A stretch of DNA of 64,000 bases from CAZADS01 sp964483985 (GTDB taxonomy: Bacteria > Pseudomonadota > Alphaproteobacteria > Thalassobaculales > Thalassobaculaceae), in NCBI GenBank assembly GCA_964483985.1, contig CAZADS010000105.1, positions 1-64,000 on the forward strand, in the 5' to 3' direction. Below the pieces are notes generated by a model. That model did not search any database, had not been told where the DNA came from, and saw only the letters and a list, made by a program, of their open reading frames with translations. Position numbers and translations under genes: made by a program. This document shows positions 34,742 to 43,959 of the stretch, piece after piece (within the stretch, counting starts at the first letter, position 1; each line of letters opens with the position of its first letter).

Positions 34742-34942
34742 TTAGGTTTGAGCAACAGCGAGAAGAATAACAACCAACAATACAGCGATTCCTTGAAACA
34801 AAACTCGATAGCGCATCAGGCTATTAGATTGTCGAGGACCTAATTCACCACCTCTACCCATAGTAACCAACCCTGCCGCGAGAGTACCTAGCACCAGTAA
34901 TAAAGCCACTACCAGCAAAACGACGAGTACGCTATTCATCAT
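34742..34942 (-). CDS. HIG1-domain twin-transmembrane protein
   Basis: A 66-residue membrane protein with two helices (about 4-28, VLVVLLVVALLLVLGTLAAGL, and 46-65, VLFQGIAVLLVVILLAVA). Between them is the conserved loop ...RQSNSLMRYRVLFQG, the HIG1 pattern. HIG1 relatives in mitochondria stabilise respiratory supercomplexes; the bacterial function is not established. It is followed by the PduO gene after 18 bases on the same strand, an arrangement common in Alphaproteobacteria. Confidence 0.85.
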   Translation of the reverse strand: MMNSVLVVLLVVALLLVLGTLAAGLVTMGRGGELGPRQSNSLMRYRVLFQGIAVLLVVILLAVAQT

Positions 34943-35102
34943 AGTTATATAATGGCTGAGTGCGTTAGCTACAATGCTTTTAGTATGACAAACTTTCTGT
35001 ATAACTCATGCGTTGTAAAATTCTATTTTCAATTATTGAATTTTAGATGCTATTACTACGCGATAGCAACTAGCGTTTTCCACCGAGGCCACCAATCTTT
35101 CA

Positions 35103-35960
35103 ATGGTTTTCACTAATCACATCCGACGATGTAATTTCCACGAAAAATCAACATATTTGCCATGGCTAATTGATAACAAAAAAGTCGGGTATATCGATAG
35201 TAAGTTCACAGAAATTCTGGCAGATTTTCCGCATGTTTTCAAAGTCCAAACCAATGCAATAAGTCTATCTAGTCTACTAGCTTCACACGCCGAGAGAACC
35301 GATGCTGTGGAAACAGTATTAGGCCAACTCCGAAAATTCGGTATCGGTGGCACTAAACTCCAGGAACCCTATGCTGTATTCGAAAAGCTAGGCAGTCCCC
35401 ACTTAATGACTTTAGACCGAGGCGCAGCCACTTTTTTTGGAATAATTTCTACTGGATTTCATCTGAACGGTACAGTAACCAGCAATAAAACACTCAAAAT
35501 GTGGATTGCTCGACGAGCAAAAAACAAACCAACCTTCCCTGGTCAATTAGACAATTTGGTTGCCGGCGGTCAGCCCGCTAATATCGATATGACAGAAAAT
35601 CTTTACAAAGAATGTCGAGAAGAAGCAAGTTTGCCAAAAGCGTTGGCAATGAAAGCATCACTCTGTGGGTATGTAAGTTATACTATGCAAACTAACGAGG
35701 GTCTCCGAAGACATTTAATGCATATTTATGATCTTCGTTTGCCAGAAACATTTGTCCCCTACCCACTCGATGGGGAAGTAGAAAAATTCATGCTTAAAAC
35801 AATAGATGAAGTCATGGAAATTGTTATTACGTCAGTGGACGCATTCAAATTTAATTGTAACCTTGTAATTATCGATTTTCTTATCCGACATGGATACATT
35901 TCGCCAGCACATCATGAATATTATTGCCTCGTAGATGGTCTACATAGCAGTATCGAATAG
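35103..35960 (+). CDS. DUF4743/Nudix hydrolase family protein
   Basis: A 285-residue cytosolic protein related to the Nudix domain found in fungal thiamine pyrophosphokinase fusions (DUF4743 N-terminus plus Nudix). The N-terminal part (FHEKSTYLPWLIDNKKVGYI) has the DUF4743 look. The Nudix-like core holds MWIARRAKNKPTFPGQLDNL, then GGQPANIDMTENLYKECREE, where the Nudix box is diverged: the usual REUxEE appears as KECREE. The C-terminus has VPYPLDGEVEKFM-type text. Substrate may be a thiamine-related or nucleotide diphosphate. A pyrophosphatase role is inferred, not shown. Confidence 0.85.
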   Translation: MVFTNHIRRCNFHEKSTYLPWLIDNKKVGYIDSKFTEILADFPHVFKVQTNAISLSSLLASHAERTDAVETVLGQLRKFGIGGTKLQEPYAVFEKLGSPHLMTLDRGAATFFGIISTGFHLNGTVTSNKTLKMWIARRAKNKPTFPGQLDNLVAGGQPANIDMTENLYKECREEASLPKALAMKASLCGYVSYTMQTNEGLRRHLMHIYDLRLPETFVPYPLDGEVEKFMLKTIDEVMEIVITSVDAFKFNCNLVIIDFLIRHGYISPAHHEYYCLVDGLHSSIE

Positions 35961-36064
35961 ACTAGCTATACTACTTTTGAAACTCCCATTAAGACCAAGT
36001 CAGGTCGACAACAGAACATAATAATTTACCCCTTGTTTCTAAAAGAAATGGTGAAAGCGAGCCT

Positions 36065-36760
36065 TCAATCTATATAATGAACCTGAGGGGACTTCATTAG
36101 TTTTGAAATATAATTAGGCTCAGTCATGCCCGCCCTAACTTGGGCCTCCATTTTAATTTCATCGGTTCGCAATTTTGCTAATTTTTCTGCGACTTCATCT
36201 ATTCGACTAAATGGCACTACAGCTACTCCATCTACATCACATACAACCATATCGCCGGTTTCGACTGAAAGACCTCCAATAGTAATGGGCAACCCTACAC
36301 TGCCTGGACCCGTACGCGCAGGGGAGTTTGGAGTAATACCTTGACAAAAAATCGGAAGCCGCCAAGACTTAATACCTATTTGATCTCTAATCATTCCATC
36401 TGTTACTAGAGCCGCTATACCTTTATTTTTCATCATTCCACAGATTAAATCCCCGACTACTGCAGTGACTTTGTAAGCGTCATTCGAACATACAATCACG
36501 TCCCCCGGTTGTGCTATATGTAAAGCGGCGATGAGTCCTAAATTGTCGGCTGGGTAAGCTAAACAAGTTAAAGCTGGTCCAGAGATCGTCGCTATAGACG
36601 GATCATGCGGCTTTATTAAATGATTCATAGCACCTCTTCCGTCCATACAATCGACGATATGTCCGGTTAATGCGCTTTCAAAAATGGAAATTTGGGACGT
36701 GCTGGGACGACGTCTTATTCTTTTAATGGTTAGAACGGGTGGATTTTCTAGCATCATCAT
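36065..36760 (-). CDS. RraA family protein / putative 4-hydroxy-4-methyl-2-oxoglutarate aldolase
   Basis: 231 residues with the RraA-like fold (PF03737): CMDGRGAMNHLIKPHD, then GLIAALHIAQPGDVIVCSND, GIAALVTDGMIRDQIGI, and GGLSVETGDMVVCDVDGVAVVP. The TDGMIRD segment contributes the substrate arginine and the metal-binding Asp of HMG/CHA aldolases. Such enzymes cleave hydroxylated pyruvate derivatives at the end of the protocatechuate and gallate 4,5-cleavage pathways, while true RraA proteins regulate RNase E. The D-rich active site favours the aldolase group. It stands alone on the minus strand. Confidence 0.85.
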   Translation of the reverse strand: MMMLENPPVLTIKRIRRRPSTSQISIFESALTGHIVDCMDGRGAMNHLIKPHDPSIATISGPALTCLAYPADNLGLIAALHIAQPGDVIVCSNDAYKVTAVVGDLICGMMKNKGIAALVTDGMIRDQIGIKSWRLPIFCQGITPNSPARTGPGSVGLPITIGGLSVETGDMVVCDVDGVAVVPFSRIDEVAEKLAKLRTDEIKMEAQVRAGMTEPNYISKLMKSPQVHYID

Positions 36761-37044
36761 TCTCCCTACCTAAGACTGCATATCACGAAGTCTTTACCAT
36801 TTGTTATCAATTCGCTACCTATAGTTTTCAATAAATCGAAGCGGAACTTTGACTTAAAAATATTATGACTTACGATAGGCATCTAATATTCTAAAAATTA
36901 TCCATACGAACGTTTGCCAGTAGTAGACGAATAGCAAATTCTTCCTAATATTTGTAAGGGGATCGAAAGTGTTTGCTGTTATTCGTCCAAATCGAAGCAA
37001 AAGCTCATTAGAGGCAAAAACCAAACGATATGGAGTAATCTAAG

Positions 37045-38079
37045 TTGTCTAAGCCTTTAATTGTCAGCCTGAGTTTATTTATATTGGCTGGTCTTTATAC
37101 CGTTTTTTGGTATGTAGGCAGCGAAAAGATGAAACATAGCATTGCTCGCTGGATTCAAAAGACAAGCAGTCATAGTTTCAATATTACACACCAAAGGATG
37201 AAGCGGCACGGTTTCCCTTTTTCAGTAAAATGGGAAATAGCAAAGCCAAATGCAAATTTCATTGTTGCCGGCAGAAAAATTGGCATCGTCAGCCAATTGG
37301 TCTCTGTTGGTGTAAATATTTGGCAACCTTCAAAAATTAAACTTGCAACTCAAAACTTCACAATTTCATTAAAAGAAAATTCCATAAATGGCGATATACT
37401 ACTGGGTTTTTCTGAGTTCAAAGTTGATACCAGTGCGCTAGTCAATGGTCAATTGCCCATAAAATACAGAATAAACGATATCCAGGTTTCTGAAATCACC
37501 AAAACCTCGACCAAGAAAAGTCGTAAAGCTGTGGGAGAAGCAAAAACCATGGCTGGAATAATACAAATCAATCAAACTCAGCAACCTCTCGAAGCAAAAC
37601 GAACTCTCAACTTTTCTATTTCCATCCATGGAATAAAGTCTGGGCTTCAATCACTTTTCGACGGAACAGGAGCTCTTGAGGCTAAATTTACTCTCAACGG
37701 CAACGTCGGAGAAGGGAGATTAGAAGATATTGTAGAATGGAGGGAGGAGGGTGGTACTTTCGATATTGCATCCTTTGGTTTAAAATGGCATCCAATTGAT
37801 CTTACTTTTGAAGGTACGGCGTCCCTTGACAGACAACTCAGGCCTATAGGAGCAGGCGCAGTTAGAGTACGTGGCACTGAATTATTCCTAGATAAGCAAG
37901 TTCTAGCGGGGAAAATACGAAAGTCCGACGCTTCTTTAATCAAAATTGCGTTAGCTTTAGCAACCCGGGCTGACAAATTTAGTAACGACTCATCACTCCA
38001 TCTCCCAATAACCGCCCAAGATGGAATATTGAAAGCTGGGCCTTTCAAACTTTCTAAATTAGGCAGAATTGTTCGCTGA
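37045..38079 (+). CDS. DUF2125 domain protein
   Basis: An alphaproteobacterial envelope protein of 344 residues with an uncleaved or signal-like N-terminal helix (residues 5-25, IVSLSLFILAGLYTVFWYVG) and a large beta-rich extracytoplasmic domain. Family members (PF09898) are uncharacterised, but the position next to the tyrA-hisC-chorismate mutase group recurs in this class. The start is a TTG with GGAG nine bases upstream; no ATG is closer to the membrane helix. Its last 21 bases overlap the end of tyrA on the opposite strand (38059-38079). Confidence 0.82.
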   Translation: MSKPLIVSLSLFILAGLYTVFWYVGSEKMKHSIARWIQKTSSHSFNITHQRMKRHGFPFSVKWEIAKPNANFIVAGRKIGIVSQLVSVGVNIWQPSKIKLATQNFTISLKENSINGDILLGFSEFKVDTSALVNGQLPIKYRINDIQVSEITKTSTKKSRKAVGEAKTMAGIIQINQTQQPLEAKRTLNFSISIHGIKSGLQSLFDGTGALEAKFTLNGNVGEGRLEDIVEWREEGGTFDIASFGLKWHPIDLTFEGTASLDRQLRPIGAGAVRVRGTELFLDKQVLAGKIRKSDASLIKIALALATRADKFSNDSSLHLPITAQDGILKAGPFKLSKLGRIVR

Positions 38080-38994
38080 AGGCGGAATCTGTTGTCGAGC
38101 ATCGATTACACCTCTCCTAATAGCTCTAGTCCTTGTAAAAAGCTCCTGAAGTTTATCACCTTCCCCCCACCGGATAGCACGCTGCAATGCTGTTAAATCC
38201 TCTGAAAACCGCTGCAACATTTCCAAAACAGCGTCTTTGTTATTTAAAAAAATATCTCTCCACATTATGGGGTTTGAGCCTGCAATCCTTGTAAAATCTC
38301 TAAAACCACCCGCTGAAAAACGGATAACATCGGCCTGCATTTGATCTTCTAAATCAACGGCAGTTCCAACTATCGTATAGGCGATCAAATGTGGAAGATG
38401 TGATGTAATCGCAAGGACTTTGTCGTGATAATCAGCATCCATTTCTTCTACCATTGCCCCAATCGACTCATACAACGCTCGCATCCTAGCCGTTGCGGCA
38501 GGATTGCTATTATTAATCGGCGTCAACAGCCAATAACGTCCTTCGAATAATTCAGCGAACCCAGAGTCGGGTCCAGAATGTTCGGTACCTGCGACCGGAT
38601 GGCCTGGAACAAAATGAACTGTGTCAGGGAGATTGGGAAGAATATCTCGAATTGGCGATAGTTTTACTGATCCTACGTCACTTACAATGCAATCAGGTTT
38701 TAAGTGCATTCCCAAAGCTCTAGATATGGCCTTATACGTGCCTACGGGGGTACAAAGCACCACACAATCAGCGCCCGACACCGCGGCAGCCGGGTCGTCA
38801 TGAACAGAATCTGCAAATCCCAATTCAGTGACTCTCTCCCGGGATTTCAAATCTAAATCCGATACGGCTAAATGTCCTACTAGTCCAGGATTTCGCTTAA
38901 TCGCCCGTGCCAATGACGATCCTATATGGCCAATTCCGATTAGCGTCAAACGATCAAAAATAAATTTCTGGTCCTGCTTTTTTAATTTGGACAT
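38059..38994 (-). CDS. tyrA: Prephenate/arogenate dehydrogenase
   Basis: Oxidatively decarboxylates prephenate or arogenate in tyrosine synthesis. 311 residues. The N-terminal Rossmann motif is LTLIGIGHIGSSLARAI, D45 in VSDLDLK binds NAD(P), and the catalytic region has PGHPVAGTEHSGPD. The N-terminal extension MSKLKKQDQKFIF is short. The start follows the hisC stop by two bases, so tyrA is translated with hisC. It ends inside the DUF2125 gene on the other strand. Confidence 0.95.
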   Translation of the reverse strand: MSKLKKQDQKFIFDRLTLIGIGHIGSSLARAIKRNPGLVGHLAVSDLDLKSRERVTELGFADSVHDDPAAAVSGADCVVLCTPVGTYKAISRALGMHLKPDCIVSDVGSVKLSPIRDILPNLPDTVHFVPGHPVAGTEHSGPDSGFAELFEGRYWLLTPINNSNPAATARMRALYESIGAMVEEMDADYHDKVLAITSHLPHLIAYTIVGTAVDLEDQMQADVIRFSAGGFRDFTRIAGSNPIMWRDIFLNNKDAVLEMLQRFSEDLTALQRAIRWGEGDKLQELFTRTRAIRRGVIDARQQIPPSANNSA

Positions 38995-38996
38995 TA

Positions 38997-40094
38997 CTAC
39001 GAGTTACTCCTTTTTAGAAATTCGGCAATAGTATCAATGACAATCCTCATTTCCTGTTCAGTTCCTATTGACAAGCGGAGGTATTCAGGTGCTCCGTAGC
39101 CGGCCATACCACGGGTCAAAATTCCTTGATCGCGCAAAAAAGCTTCCGCTTCAAAGGCAGAAAGACCCGCCTTTGTTGGAAATTTAATCATCAGAAAATT
39201 AGTAACACTAGGTAAGCAATGAAGCCCCAACGATTCCAATTCTATTCTGGTCCACGGCTGCCAAACTTGATTATGGGCAACTGCTCGGTTGAAAAACTCG
39301 CTATCCTTTATCGCGGCGACAGCAGCTGCAACAGCACCCCTATTGGCTCCAAACGGCTGTTTGACTACATGCATTGCATCTGTAATATGCTTTGGGGCAT
39401 ATCCCCATCCCAATCTAAGTCCAGCCATTGCATAAAGTTTCGAGAACGTTCGAAGCATTACAACATTATCCGAAGTGTCAGCTAAAATGGAACCGTCGGA
39501 ATAATCGTTTCGTGCCACGAATTCCGCATATGCAGCGTCTATTACCAAAAGAACCGTATCTGGAAGTTCGCGATGCAAACGATTAACTTCAGACTGGGAT
39601 AAATATGAACCCGTCGGATTATTTGGATTCGCAATAAAAACGATTCGCGTTCGGTCCGTAACTCTTTCCAGAATTGAATCTACGCTAGCCTTATAAGCAC
39701 TATCCGGAGCCGAAATCGGAACTCCTCCCGCTATCTGAATCGACATCGGATACATAAGGAAACCATATTCCGTGTATATAGCCTCATCCCCTGGATCGAT
39801 GTAAGCTAAGCAAATCGCCATAATAAGTTCGTCAGATCCACAACCAAATATCATTTTCTGTGGATCAAGACTGTGTTTTTCCCCTAATACGTCAGCTAAT
39901 TCTCGGGGTTCCTCTTCGGGGTAATGATGAATCTCTTTTGCGATGTTAGCGAGTGCTTCAATGGCCTTAGGACTAGGCCCAAGAGCTCCCTCATTTGCCG
40001 ACAGCCGAATAATTCTATCTGTTTTTTTCGAGCTCAGATTGGGCTGGTAACGTACCATACCCGCAATGGTGGGACGGGGTTTAAGAAGAGTCAA
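38997..40094 (-). CDS. hisC: Histidinol-phosphate aminotransferase (probably also aromatic amino acid transaminase)
   Basis: A fold-type I PLP aminotransferase of 365 residues. RLSANEGALGPSPKA (substrate arginine and asparagine), NNPTGSYLS, the Asp/Tyr pair in LVIDAAYAEFV and the Schiff-base lysine in TFSKLYAMAGLRLGWGY are all visible. Position between a chorismate mutase and tyrA suggests that it also transaminates prephenate or arylpyruvate, as many HisC2/HisC homologues do. It is co-transcribed on the minus strand with its neighbours. Confidence 0.93.
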   Translation of the reverse strand: MTLLKPRPTIAGMVRYQPNLSSKKTDRIIRLSANEGALGPSPKAIEALANIAKEIHHYPEEEPRELADVLGEKHSLDPQKMIFGCGSDELIMAICLAYIDPGDEAIYTEYGFLMYPMSIQIAGGVPISAPDSAYKASVDSILERVTDRTRIVFIANPNNPTGSYLSQSEVNRLHRELPDTVLLVIDAAYAEFVARNDYSDGSILADTSDNVVMLRTFSKLYAMAGLRLGWGYAPKHITDAMHVVKQPFGANRGAVAAAVAAIKDSEFFNRAVAHNQVWQPWTRIELESLGLHCLPSVTNFLMIKFPTKAGLSAFEAEAFLRDQGILTRGMAGYGAPEYLRLSIGTEQEMRIVIDTIAEFLKRSNS

Positions 40095-40122
40095 TCAAAC
40101 CTCCAATTTCTATTAGAATACG

Positions 40123-40878
40123 TCATTCCATAATTGAATTGGCAAAAGCGCCGAGAAATTTGCAATTTTCACCTATCGTTGGTTTATCAAGTTCATCAAT
40201 AAAACCCGGGACCTCCAAGAGTACCCATCTGGACTTGTCAACAAATGAGTCGATCACATTGCCTATTTTCAGATCAATTTTGCCATTTATCGCAAAAATA
40301 CTACTATCGTCGCCAGATGACTCTGGTTTTTGATTCGCCACAATGATCGCTTCGATATGACAATCGGCTTTAGTAATAAAGGGTATTTTAGCGACTATAT
40401 GTAATTTGGGATAACTTGTCCTTCTAAGTAGATATGGCCACCAACGCCATCGATCCAAATTCTTAAATCCCGGCAATATGCCGAATTGAGACTCTCCTAT
40501 AGATACCGATTTAAGAACTGTCTCTGCAGAGTTGCAATGAAATGCCTTAGTTGCTGTCCCGCAATATTCTGATGACATATCACGCAGCAAATTGCTCGGA
40601 GCAAAAATTGCGGCCTGGACTGAGATCTGCTGATTAAGATTTGCGCTCAAAATCTCACGCCAGACTCTGTATATCGAATTTATAGATAGGGGCGTTCGAT
40701 TCTTCCTAAACAGCGTTCGCATAACCTGTGCTTCACGTCCGGGCCTTAGTTTAGGCCCTTGGTCTCCTGCCTTTGCCTTGGCCACTTCATGACCAATTTC
40801 AATTCTTCGAATTAAGAGATCATGCAAGCGTCTATCAATATCATCTATTTCTCTTCTCAATTCATGCAGTGCTGCCAA
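40123..40878 (-). CDS. Chorismate mutase with C-terminal extension
   Basis: 251 residues. The first 90 form an AroQ-type all-helical chorismate mutase: LHELRREIDDIDRRLHDLLIRRIEIGHEVAKAK with catalytic Arg and Lys residues and a further helix with NSIYRVWREILS. The remaining residues resemble the prephenate dehydratase-like ligand domain seen in fused PheA proteins (SVQAAIFAP, then IVANQKPE), but are short and may be regulatory rather than catalytic. First gene of the mutase-hisC-tyrA group. The 240-base gap upstream (40879-41118) contains a short open frame that I do not call. Confidence 0.88.
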   Translation of the reverse strand: MAALHELRREIDDIDRRLHDLLIRRIEIGHEVAKAKAGDQGPKLRPGREAQVMRTLFRKNRTPLSINSIYRVWREILSANLNQQISVQAAIFAPSNLLRDMSSEYCGTATKAFHCNSAETVLKSVSIGESQFGILPGFKNLDRWRWWPYLLRRTSYPKLHIVAKIPFITKADCHIEAIIVANQKPESSGDDSSIFAINGKIDLKIGNVIDSFVDKSRWVLLEVPGFIDELDKPTIGENCKFLGAFANSIME

Positions 40879-41118
40879 ACCAAATCTCCAGCCTCAAAAT
40901 AATAGATCTTCAACATCGCCCATAGGAGATAGCCCTAAGGATTAATGCGACCCAACACTTAATGCAAGTCGGCTTGCGAACCCATATAGCAAACATAAAA
41001 ATGTGATGCATAAACAAAAAACCCTCAAACCACATTTCACCATGTTTTTCACCAAAATATTTATTATTATTGACATTAAAAACAAACCGTAAGCCCTCAT
41101 TCTGCGATAATCGGCCAC

Positions 41119-41886
41119 CTAGTCTGCTATAATTTTTTCGAGGACACTATTGACTTGGGCAACCGGAATTCGAGAGCTTGAAACTGGAATTAATCTTCTT
41201 GTTCTAGATCGAAATACTACGGGCCGAGTGACCCCATAAATTTCTTTTTTCATCTCTACAATGATCACTCCACTTAGATGTTTAAACCATCGAAATCCAA
41301 TATCCTCTATCCCAAATGCAGATCGAAGCATTATCGGCCATTGATAAGGAGGTAAATAAAGCGCATTTGTCGATTGAACTGCTGAAAACATGTTAGCCTG
41401 AAGCAAATTCTGAAGCTGAACAGGAGAATAAGGATGGCCATGTCCAAACGGAGTGCGATCAAAACGAGCCCATAGACCTCTCCTATTAGGAACAACTATC
41501 AATAATCTGCCATTCCCAGTTAAAATTCTCCAAACCTCCTGTAACATGCCCCGCAATTGTTCAGTAGATTCAAGAGCATGCACCAGCAATACTCTATCAA
41601 CGGAGACATCTTGGAGAGGAAGTTCACCTTCATCAACTAATGCAACGATATTCTTTCCCTTGTTTGGCCAATTTAGGGCTCCCTGCTGAGCTGGCATGAA
41701 AGAGAAAACATTTCCCGCTTCATTCAGAAATGGCCGCAGATAAGGATTGGTAAAACCTAATCCTACCAAAGTCATACCAGAAACGTTAGGCCAAATTGCT
41801 CGTATTTTTCGGCGAATAAGATGGCCTGCCATCTGTCCAAGATTAGTTTCGTAGAACCCACGCAATTCTTTTGCTTCATTAAACAT
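41119..41886 (-). CDS. Class I SAM-dependent methyltransferase
   Basis: 255 residues. The SAM-binding region begins MTLVGLGFTNPYLRPF, with motif II/III text VDEGELPLQDVSVDRVLLVHALE and a distinctive LRGMLQEVWRILTGNGRLLIVVPNRRGLWARFD. It resembles the methyltransferases placed next to gloB in many Alphaproteobacteria, for which no substrate is known. The usual gloB partner is present here, but an enolase-superfamily gene lies between them. Cytosolic, with no membrane helix. Confidence 0.9.
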   Translation of the reverse strand: MFNEAKELRGFYETNLGQMAGHLIRRKIRAIWPNVSGMTLVGLGFTNPYLRPFLNEAGNVFSFMPAQQGALNWPNKGKNIVALVDEGELPLQDVSVDRVLLVHALESTEQLRGMLQEVWRILTGNGRLLIVVPNRRGLWARFDRTPFGHGHPYSPVQLQNLLQANMFSAVQSTNALYLPPYQWPIMLRSAFGIEDIGFRWFKHLSGVIIVEMKKEIYGVTRPVVFRSRTRRLIPVSSSRIPVAQVNSVLEKIIAD

Positions 41887-41926
41887 TAGAAAACACCCAG
41901 AACTTAGAAAAGCTAAAATCCAGAGC

Positions 41927-43027
41927 TCATTGAATCCTATACGTCTTTATTACGTCAGGGTCGGGATCAAAACCCAACCCAACGCCAGAAGGTGCCAAGT
42001 AACTCCCTTGCACCGGAATAAAAACCTCTTCAGGATATAATAACGCTTCAGGTTCGATAAAAATGCGCTCTATGAGTCCTGGATTTGGCACCGCTTGAGC
42101 TAAATGCAAAGTTGCTAGAAAACCAGGGCCAAAATAGGGGGAATGTGGCATAATTTGAACACCATGGACGTCACAGAGAGTCGCCACCTTTCTAAATTCT
42201 GTAATCCCGCCAACTTTTGTAACGCTTGGTTGAGCGTAATCCACCGCCTGAGCTTCTATCATTTTACGAAATTCAAATGCTGTAGAGGCATTTTCACCAG
42301 CAGCCACATGAACATTTGTTGCCGAACGCAAACTTGCTAAAGAGGCAAAATCTTCAGGCGGGTTAATTGGTTCTTCTATCCAATGAATATCATATTCATC
42401 AAATGCTAATGTCATATCTATAGCCTTCATCAAAGGCCACGGACAATTAACATCTACCATAATCGGTATAGCCTCGCCGGCTGCAAATCTGGCCGACCGT
42501 ACCTCGTCTACGCCAATCTCATGAAGTTTTATAAAACTATAACCTTGGTCCATAGCGAGTTTAACCCTGTTAGCGACTATATCTGGATCTTCGTAACGAA
42601 AGAGACTTGCATAAGCAGGTATATTTGTTTTTCCAGACGCTCCCAATAAATTATAAAGGGGCAATCCAGCAACTTTACCTGCTATGTCCCAAAGAGCTAT
42701 ATCTATTCCAGATATAGCAAACATAGTGATACCATACCGCCCAAAAAGATGCAGTTGCTGCTGCAAATCATAATTAATACGTGCAATATCTAATGCGTCT
42801 CTTCCTAGAACCCGAGGTATAATCATATGTCTTACGGCTTCAGCGACGGATTTTCTGCATTGGAAACTGAAGGCATCTCCCCATCCTACAACACCCGAAT
42901 CGGTTTCAACTTTAATCAAACAAAAATCTAGTTTTCCCCAATTCAAAAACCCCACCTTTTTCTCTCCCTTCACGCCCCGACTAAAGGGCATTTCCAATTC
43001 TATGACTTCTACATTTGCGATTTTCAT
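41927..43027 (-). CDS. Mandelate racemase/muconate lactonizing enzyme family protein (enolase superfamily), copy 2
   Basis: 366 residues of the same superfamily as the gene at 5.0-6.1 kb but clearly diverged from it. Metal ligands are D192 (VDVNCPW), E218 (WIEEPI) and E245 (AGENAS); the His-base region is H295 in MPHSPYFGPG. The second acid/base motif reads K167-x-H169 (FIKLHEIG), an unusual variant of the K-x-K/R seen in many relatives. The reaction is therefore uncertain; dehydratase and racemase are both possible. It stands between the methyltransferase and gloB, a pair that is otherwise often adjacent. Confidence 0.88.
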   Translation of the reverse strand: MKIANVEVIELEMPFSRGVKGEKKVGFLNWGKLDFCLIKVETDSGVVGWGDAFSFQCRKSVAEAVRHMIIPRVLGRDALDIARINYDLQQQLHLFGRYGITMFAISGIDIALWDIAGKVAGLPLYNLLGASGKTNIPAYASLFRYEDPDIVANRVKLAMDQGYSFIKLHEIGVDEVRSARFAAGEAIPIMVDVNCPWPLMKAIDMTLAFDEYDIHWIEEPINPPEDFASLASLRSATNVHVAAGENASTAFEFRKMIEAQAVDYAQPSVTKVGGITEFRKVATLCDVHGVQIMPHSPYFGPGFLATLHLAQAVPNPGLIERIFIEPEALLYPEEVFIPVQGSYLAPSGVGLGFDPDPDVIKTYRIQ

Positions 43028-43145
43028 AAATTTTCTCCAAATACACGTCTGAGCATGCTATTCGATCGCTTGGCTCTACCTTCAATATAATGCTACGTTG
43101 GCAGCGAGTCTTAAATCCGTCCACATAATTAATGGAGATTTCTGC

Positions 43146-43916
43146 ATGATGCCATTCGAGATAATCCTGATTCCAGCTTTGTCTGACAATTACGTGTACG
43201 TCGCTCATGATGCAGAAAATCAAGTTACCATGGTGGTAGATCCAGCAGAAGCTGAACCCGTGGAGGCAGCTCTCGATAAAAGAGGTTGGCGACTCACACA
43301 CATACTCAATACTCATCATCATTTAGATCATATCGGGGGTAACGATAGGCTGGTGGAGCGGTTTTCCCCTATCTTGATAGGCCCAAAATCCGAGACAGCA
43401 CGAATACCAAATATGGATATTAAAGTGAAAGAAGGTGACATCGTTGATATTGCTGGGCACATTGGTCAAGTATACGAAACACCCGGGCACACACACGGAC
43501 ACATTGCTGTTTGGTTCTCGGATTCCGATGCTCTTTTCTGCGGGGATACGCTATTTGCTCTAGGTTGCGGTCGCGTTTTCGAAGGTACAATGGAACAAAT
43601 GTGGAATTCTATGGTAAAACTTCGGAACCTTCCTGCTACGGCTCGAATTTATTGCGGCCACGAGTATACTTTATCCAATGCTAAATTTGCGCTTAGTATA
43701 GATAATGACAACTCTCAACTCCATTCACGCATTCGATTTTTCGAAGAAAAGCGTCATCTCGGGGAGCCCACCATTCCGACCATCTTAGCGGACGAGCTAA
43801 ATACTAATCCTTTTTTACGAGCAGACGATCCCGCTTTTGCTTCGGCAATTGGGATGCCTGGCGCAGATCCAATTTCTGTTTTCACCGAAGTACGGACCAG
43901 GAAAGATAATTTTTAA
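43146..43916 (+). CDS. gloB: Hydroxyacylglutathione hydrolase (glyoxalase II)
   Basis: A binuclear metallo-hydrolase that splits S-lactoylglutathione to lactate and glutathione. 256 residues with the metal motif THHHLDHIGGND (residues 58-63 area), HTHGHIAVW, GDTLFALGCGR and CGHEYTLSNAKFA. The frame opens earlier at a TTG (43098). The ATG at 43146 is preferred because GGAG stands eight bases before it and the protein begins directly in the domain. A TATAAT-like hexamer at 43086-43091 may be its -10 element; the divergent copy-2 enolase gene starts close by. Confidence 0.95.
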   Translation: MMPFEIILIPALSDNYVYVAHDAENQVTMVVDPAEAEPVEAALDKRGWRLTHILNTHHHLDHIGGNDRLVERFSPILIGPKSETARIPNMDIKVKEGDIVDIAGHIGQVYETPGHTHGHIAVWFSDSDALFCGDTLFALGCGRVFEGTMEQMWNSMVKLRNLPATARIYCGHEYTLSNAKFALSIDNDNSQLHSRIRFFEEKRHLGEPTIPTILADELNTNPFLRADDPAFASAIGMPGADPISVFTEVRTRKDNF

Positions 43917-43959
43917 TAAAAATGTTCTTAACAATGTAAGTAATAGGAAACCTGAAGGA

